Origin: Deltaproteobacteria bacterium
GTDB lineage: Bacteria; Desulfobacterota; Binatia; UBA9968
Direction of reading: 5' to 3'
NCBI GenBank assembly: GCA_016184235.1
Contig: JACPDC010000057.1
Coordinates: forward strand, 1-6,141
DNA: 6,141 nucleotides
The position numbers and the translations under genes were made by a program. The notes under the pieces are model-generated. The model saw only the letters and a program-made list of their open reading frames with translations. It ran no database searches and was not told the origin of the DNA. Shown here piece by piece: positions 4,784 to 6,141 of the stretch; the first letter of the stretch is position 1, and every line of letters begins with the position of its first letter.

Positions 4784-6141
4784 ATGGGGTTCGGTCGGGA
4801 ACTGTTCTTGGACGGCGTGCGCGGCTCTCTCTTGCCGCTGCTGGCGGGGATTCTCCTCGCCCTCCCCTGCGCGGCTCTCTCTTGCCGCTGCTGGCGGGGA
4901 TTCTCCTCGCCCTCCCCTTCGTTTACCCCCTCTGGTTTCCCGCCGCGTGGCTCTTTATGGTTCCGCTCTTTTTCGCGGTGCATCAAAGCGCGGCGCTGAA
5001 GCGCGCCTTTTTCTTAGGCTGGCTTGCCGGCGGGGTGGCGAACCTTTTAGGCTTTTATTGGATCGACTACACGATCCGCGTCTTCGGCGGCTTCCCGCAT
5101 GGCGCGAGCCAGGCTATTTTTTTGGTTTTTGCCGCCTATGGGGCGCTGCCCCTCGCGTTTTTTGCTTTGCTCGTGCGTCTGTGCGGCTTCGGCCCCCTCT
5201 ATCTCTATCCGGCGCTCTTTTGGGTAGCGCTGGAATTTCTTTTTCCGCTGCTTTTTCCCTGGCATCTGGCCAACAGCCAGTCCGCTTTCCTCTCCTTGAT
5301 TCAGAGCGCCGATATCGTCGGTCCCTACGGCGCGAGCTTTCTCCTGGTCTGGCTTAATACGATTCTCTACGCCAGGATTTTCCTGAGCGAAAAAGGCAGG
5401 ACTTATCCGGCCGGCGCGGTCGTGCTGAGCGCGCTGTTGGCGGCGAGCCTGCTCTACGGCCATTGGCGGCTCAAGGCAGTGGAGTCTCAGGCGCGCGCGG
5501 CCCCTGCCGTCAAGGTCGCCGCGGTTCAAGGGGACATCGATATCCGGCGCAAATGGAACATGGCCTTCCTGGCGAGCAATCTCGACTCTTACCGGGCGCT
5601 GACGGAAAAAGTCGCCGCTGCCCGTCTGGTGATCTGGCCCGAGACCGCGGTGGAGGCCTGGGTGCCGGAAAGTATCGTTGAGATTCCCGCGGAGATTCTC
5701 CCGTCCCTGCCGCCGGATGCCGCTTTCATCTTCGGGGCGCGGAGCTTTCGCGGCAACCCCGCGAGCCCCAACGTGAAGGCCTTCAACAGCGCCTTCCTGA
5801 CCGACGGCCGGGGCCGGGTGGCGGGTTATTATCACAAGCAGGTGTTGCTTGCCTTCGGCGAATATCTTCCCCTGGCCGGGCTCCTGTCGAAGCTGCCCGG
5901 CGTTCCTCCTATCGGCGACGGCTTTACCCCCGGCGATGGACCGCGCACGCTCGATGTTCCCGGTCTCATCCGGGCGGCGCCGCTGATCTGCTACGAGGAT
6001 CTGATGCCCGGCCTGGCGCGTAGATTCGTGGCCGAGAACGGGGCGAACCTGCTCGTGAACCTTACCAACGATGCCTGGTTCGGCGACAGCGCCGCGCCCT
6101 GGCAGCATGCCCGGCTGGCGCAGTGGCGCGCGATCGAGACG
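4784..6141 (+). CDS. lnt: Apolipoprotein N-acyltransferase, frameshifted near its 5' end and cut by the window edge
   Basis: Lnt adds the third acyl chain to the N-terminal cysteine of lipoproteins on the periplasmic face of the inner membrane. As written, the ATG at 4784 gives 71 codons ending at TGA 4997-4999, while the rest of the enzyme reads in the +2 frame from 4868 to the edge. Removing one copy of the 50-base duplication at 4818-4917 joins them into 436 residues so far, with roughly 70-90 missing to the right. The repaired protein has several N-terminal membrane segments including GFYWIDYTI, then a nitrilase domain. The catalytic triad is E270 (IWPETAVE), K335 (YYHKQ) and C386 (ICYED); W241, E343 (FGEY) and Y387/E388 match E. 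coli W237, E343 and Y388/E389. NDAWFGDS and RAIET near the edge are also typical. If the duplication is real, only internal starts (TTG 4882, ATG 4957) could give a shortened product. Identity is certain; its functional state is not. Confidence 0.93.
4818..4918. repeat. Exact 50-base tandem duplication inside the 5' end of lnt
   Basis: Bases 4818-4867 are repeated without a mismatch at 4868-4917, and the next base (T) also matches, giving 51 identical positions at a 50-base offset. Identity ends sharply on both sides (4817 G against 4867 C; 4869 G against 4919 T). One copy encodes about residues 13-28 of Lnt, the first membrane segment. The extra 50 bases shift the frame by two. The perfect identity implies a very recent event, an active slippage site, or an assembly error. 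Confidence 0.97.

Noticed and set aside
4784..4999. The 71-codon frame from the lnt ATG as an independent small gene
   Set aside because: Its first 28 residues are the true Lnt N-terminus; the rest is an out-of-frame reading of the second repeat copy and of lnt.
5047..6108. 353-codon - strand open frame opposite lnt, and a 356-codon one at 937-2007 opposite the sensor gene
   Set aside because: The opposite strand encodes the recognisable catalytic residues of Lnt and the PAS and GAF domains; the antisense products show no domain.
4651..6141. Lipoprotein-Lnt fusion by read-through of the TAG at 4774-4776, since both lie in the same frame without another stop
   Set aside because: The shared frame exists only because of the 50-base duplication. 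In the repaired sequence lnt is in a different frame with its own ATG, and the residues between do not resemble Lnt.

Overview
The window is about 60% GC by eye and densely coded. It comes from a Gram-negative-type bacterium: it carries lnt, which acylates lipoproteins at the inner membrane, and a small lipoprotein gene just before it. Nothing fixes the taxon. A membrane PAS-GAF sensor, an LVIVD-type propeller and a GC-rich background would suit an uncultivated or environmental lineage such as a deltaproteobacterium-like, Rokubacteria or NC10 organism, but that is only an impression.

Layout. At the left, on the + strand, lie a 114-residue protein of unknown function (15-359) and, after a 169-base gap with an imperfect palindrome, a membrane-anchored PAS-GAF sensor with no output domain (529-2049). 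Facing it on the - strand is a two-gene unit transcribed right to left: endonuclease III (3961-3305), then a six-repeat LVIVD-type propeller protein (3301-2072), separated by only 3 bases. A 136-base divergent region follows and holds a five-unit array of a 9-base repeat. On the + strand come a CoA-pyrophosphatase-type Nudix hydrolase (4098-4682), a 41-codon lipoprotein gene overlapping its end (4651-4776), and apolipoprotein N-acyltransferase lnt (4784 to the window edge).

Main observation. The 5' end of lnt contains an exact 50-base tandem duplication (4818-4867 and 4868-4917). Because 50 is not a multiple of three, it breaks the frame: translation from the natural ATG stops after 71 codons, while all the membrane segments and catalytic residues lie in another frame. 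Removing one copy gives a continuous Lnt whose catalytic residues fall at 270, 335 and 386, almost exactly as in E. coli (267, 335, 387). This is a recent inactivating mutation, a reversible on/off switch, or an assembly artefact; sequence alone cannot decide.

Working together. The right-hand cluster links a lipoprotein with the enzyme that completes lipoprotein acylation, and Nudix translation may be coupled to the lipoprotein. Endonuclease III and the propeller protein are probably co-transcribed, but no functional link is evident. No RNA genes, insertion sequences or CRISPR arrays were seen, and no gene-free stretch exceeds 300 bases.
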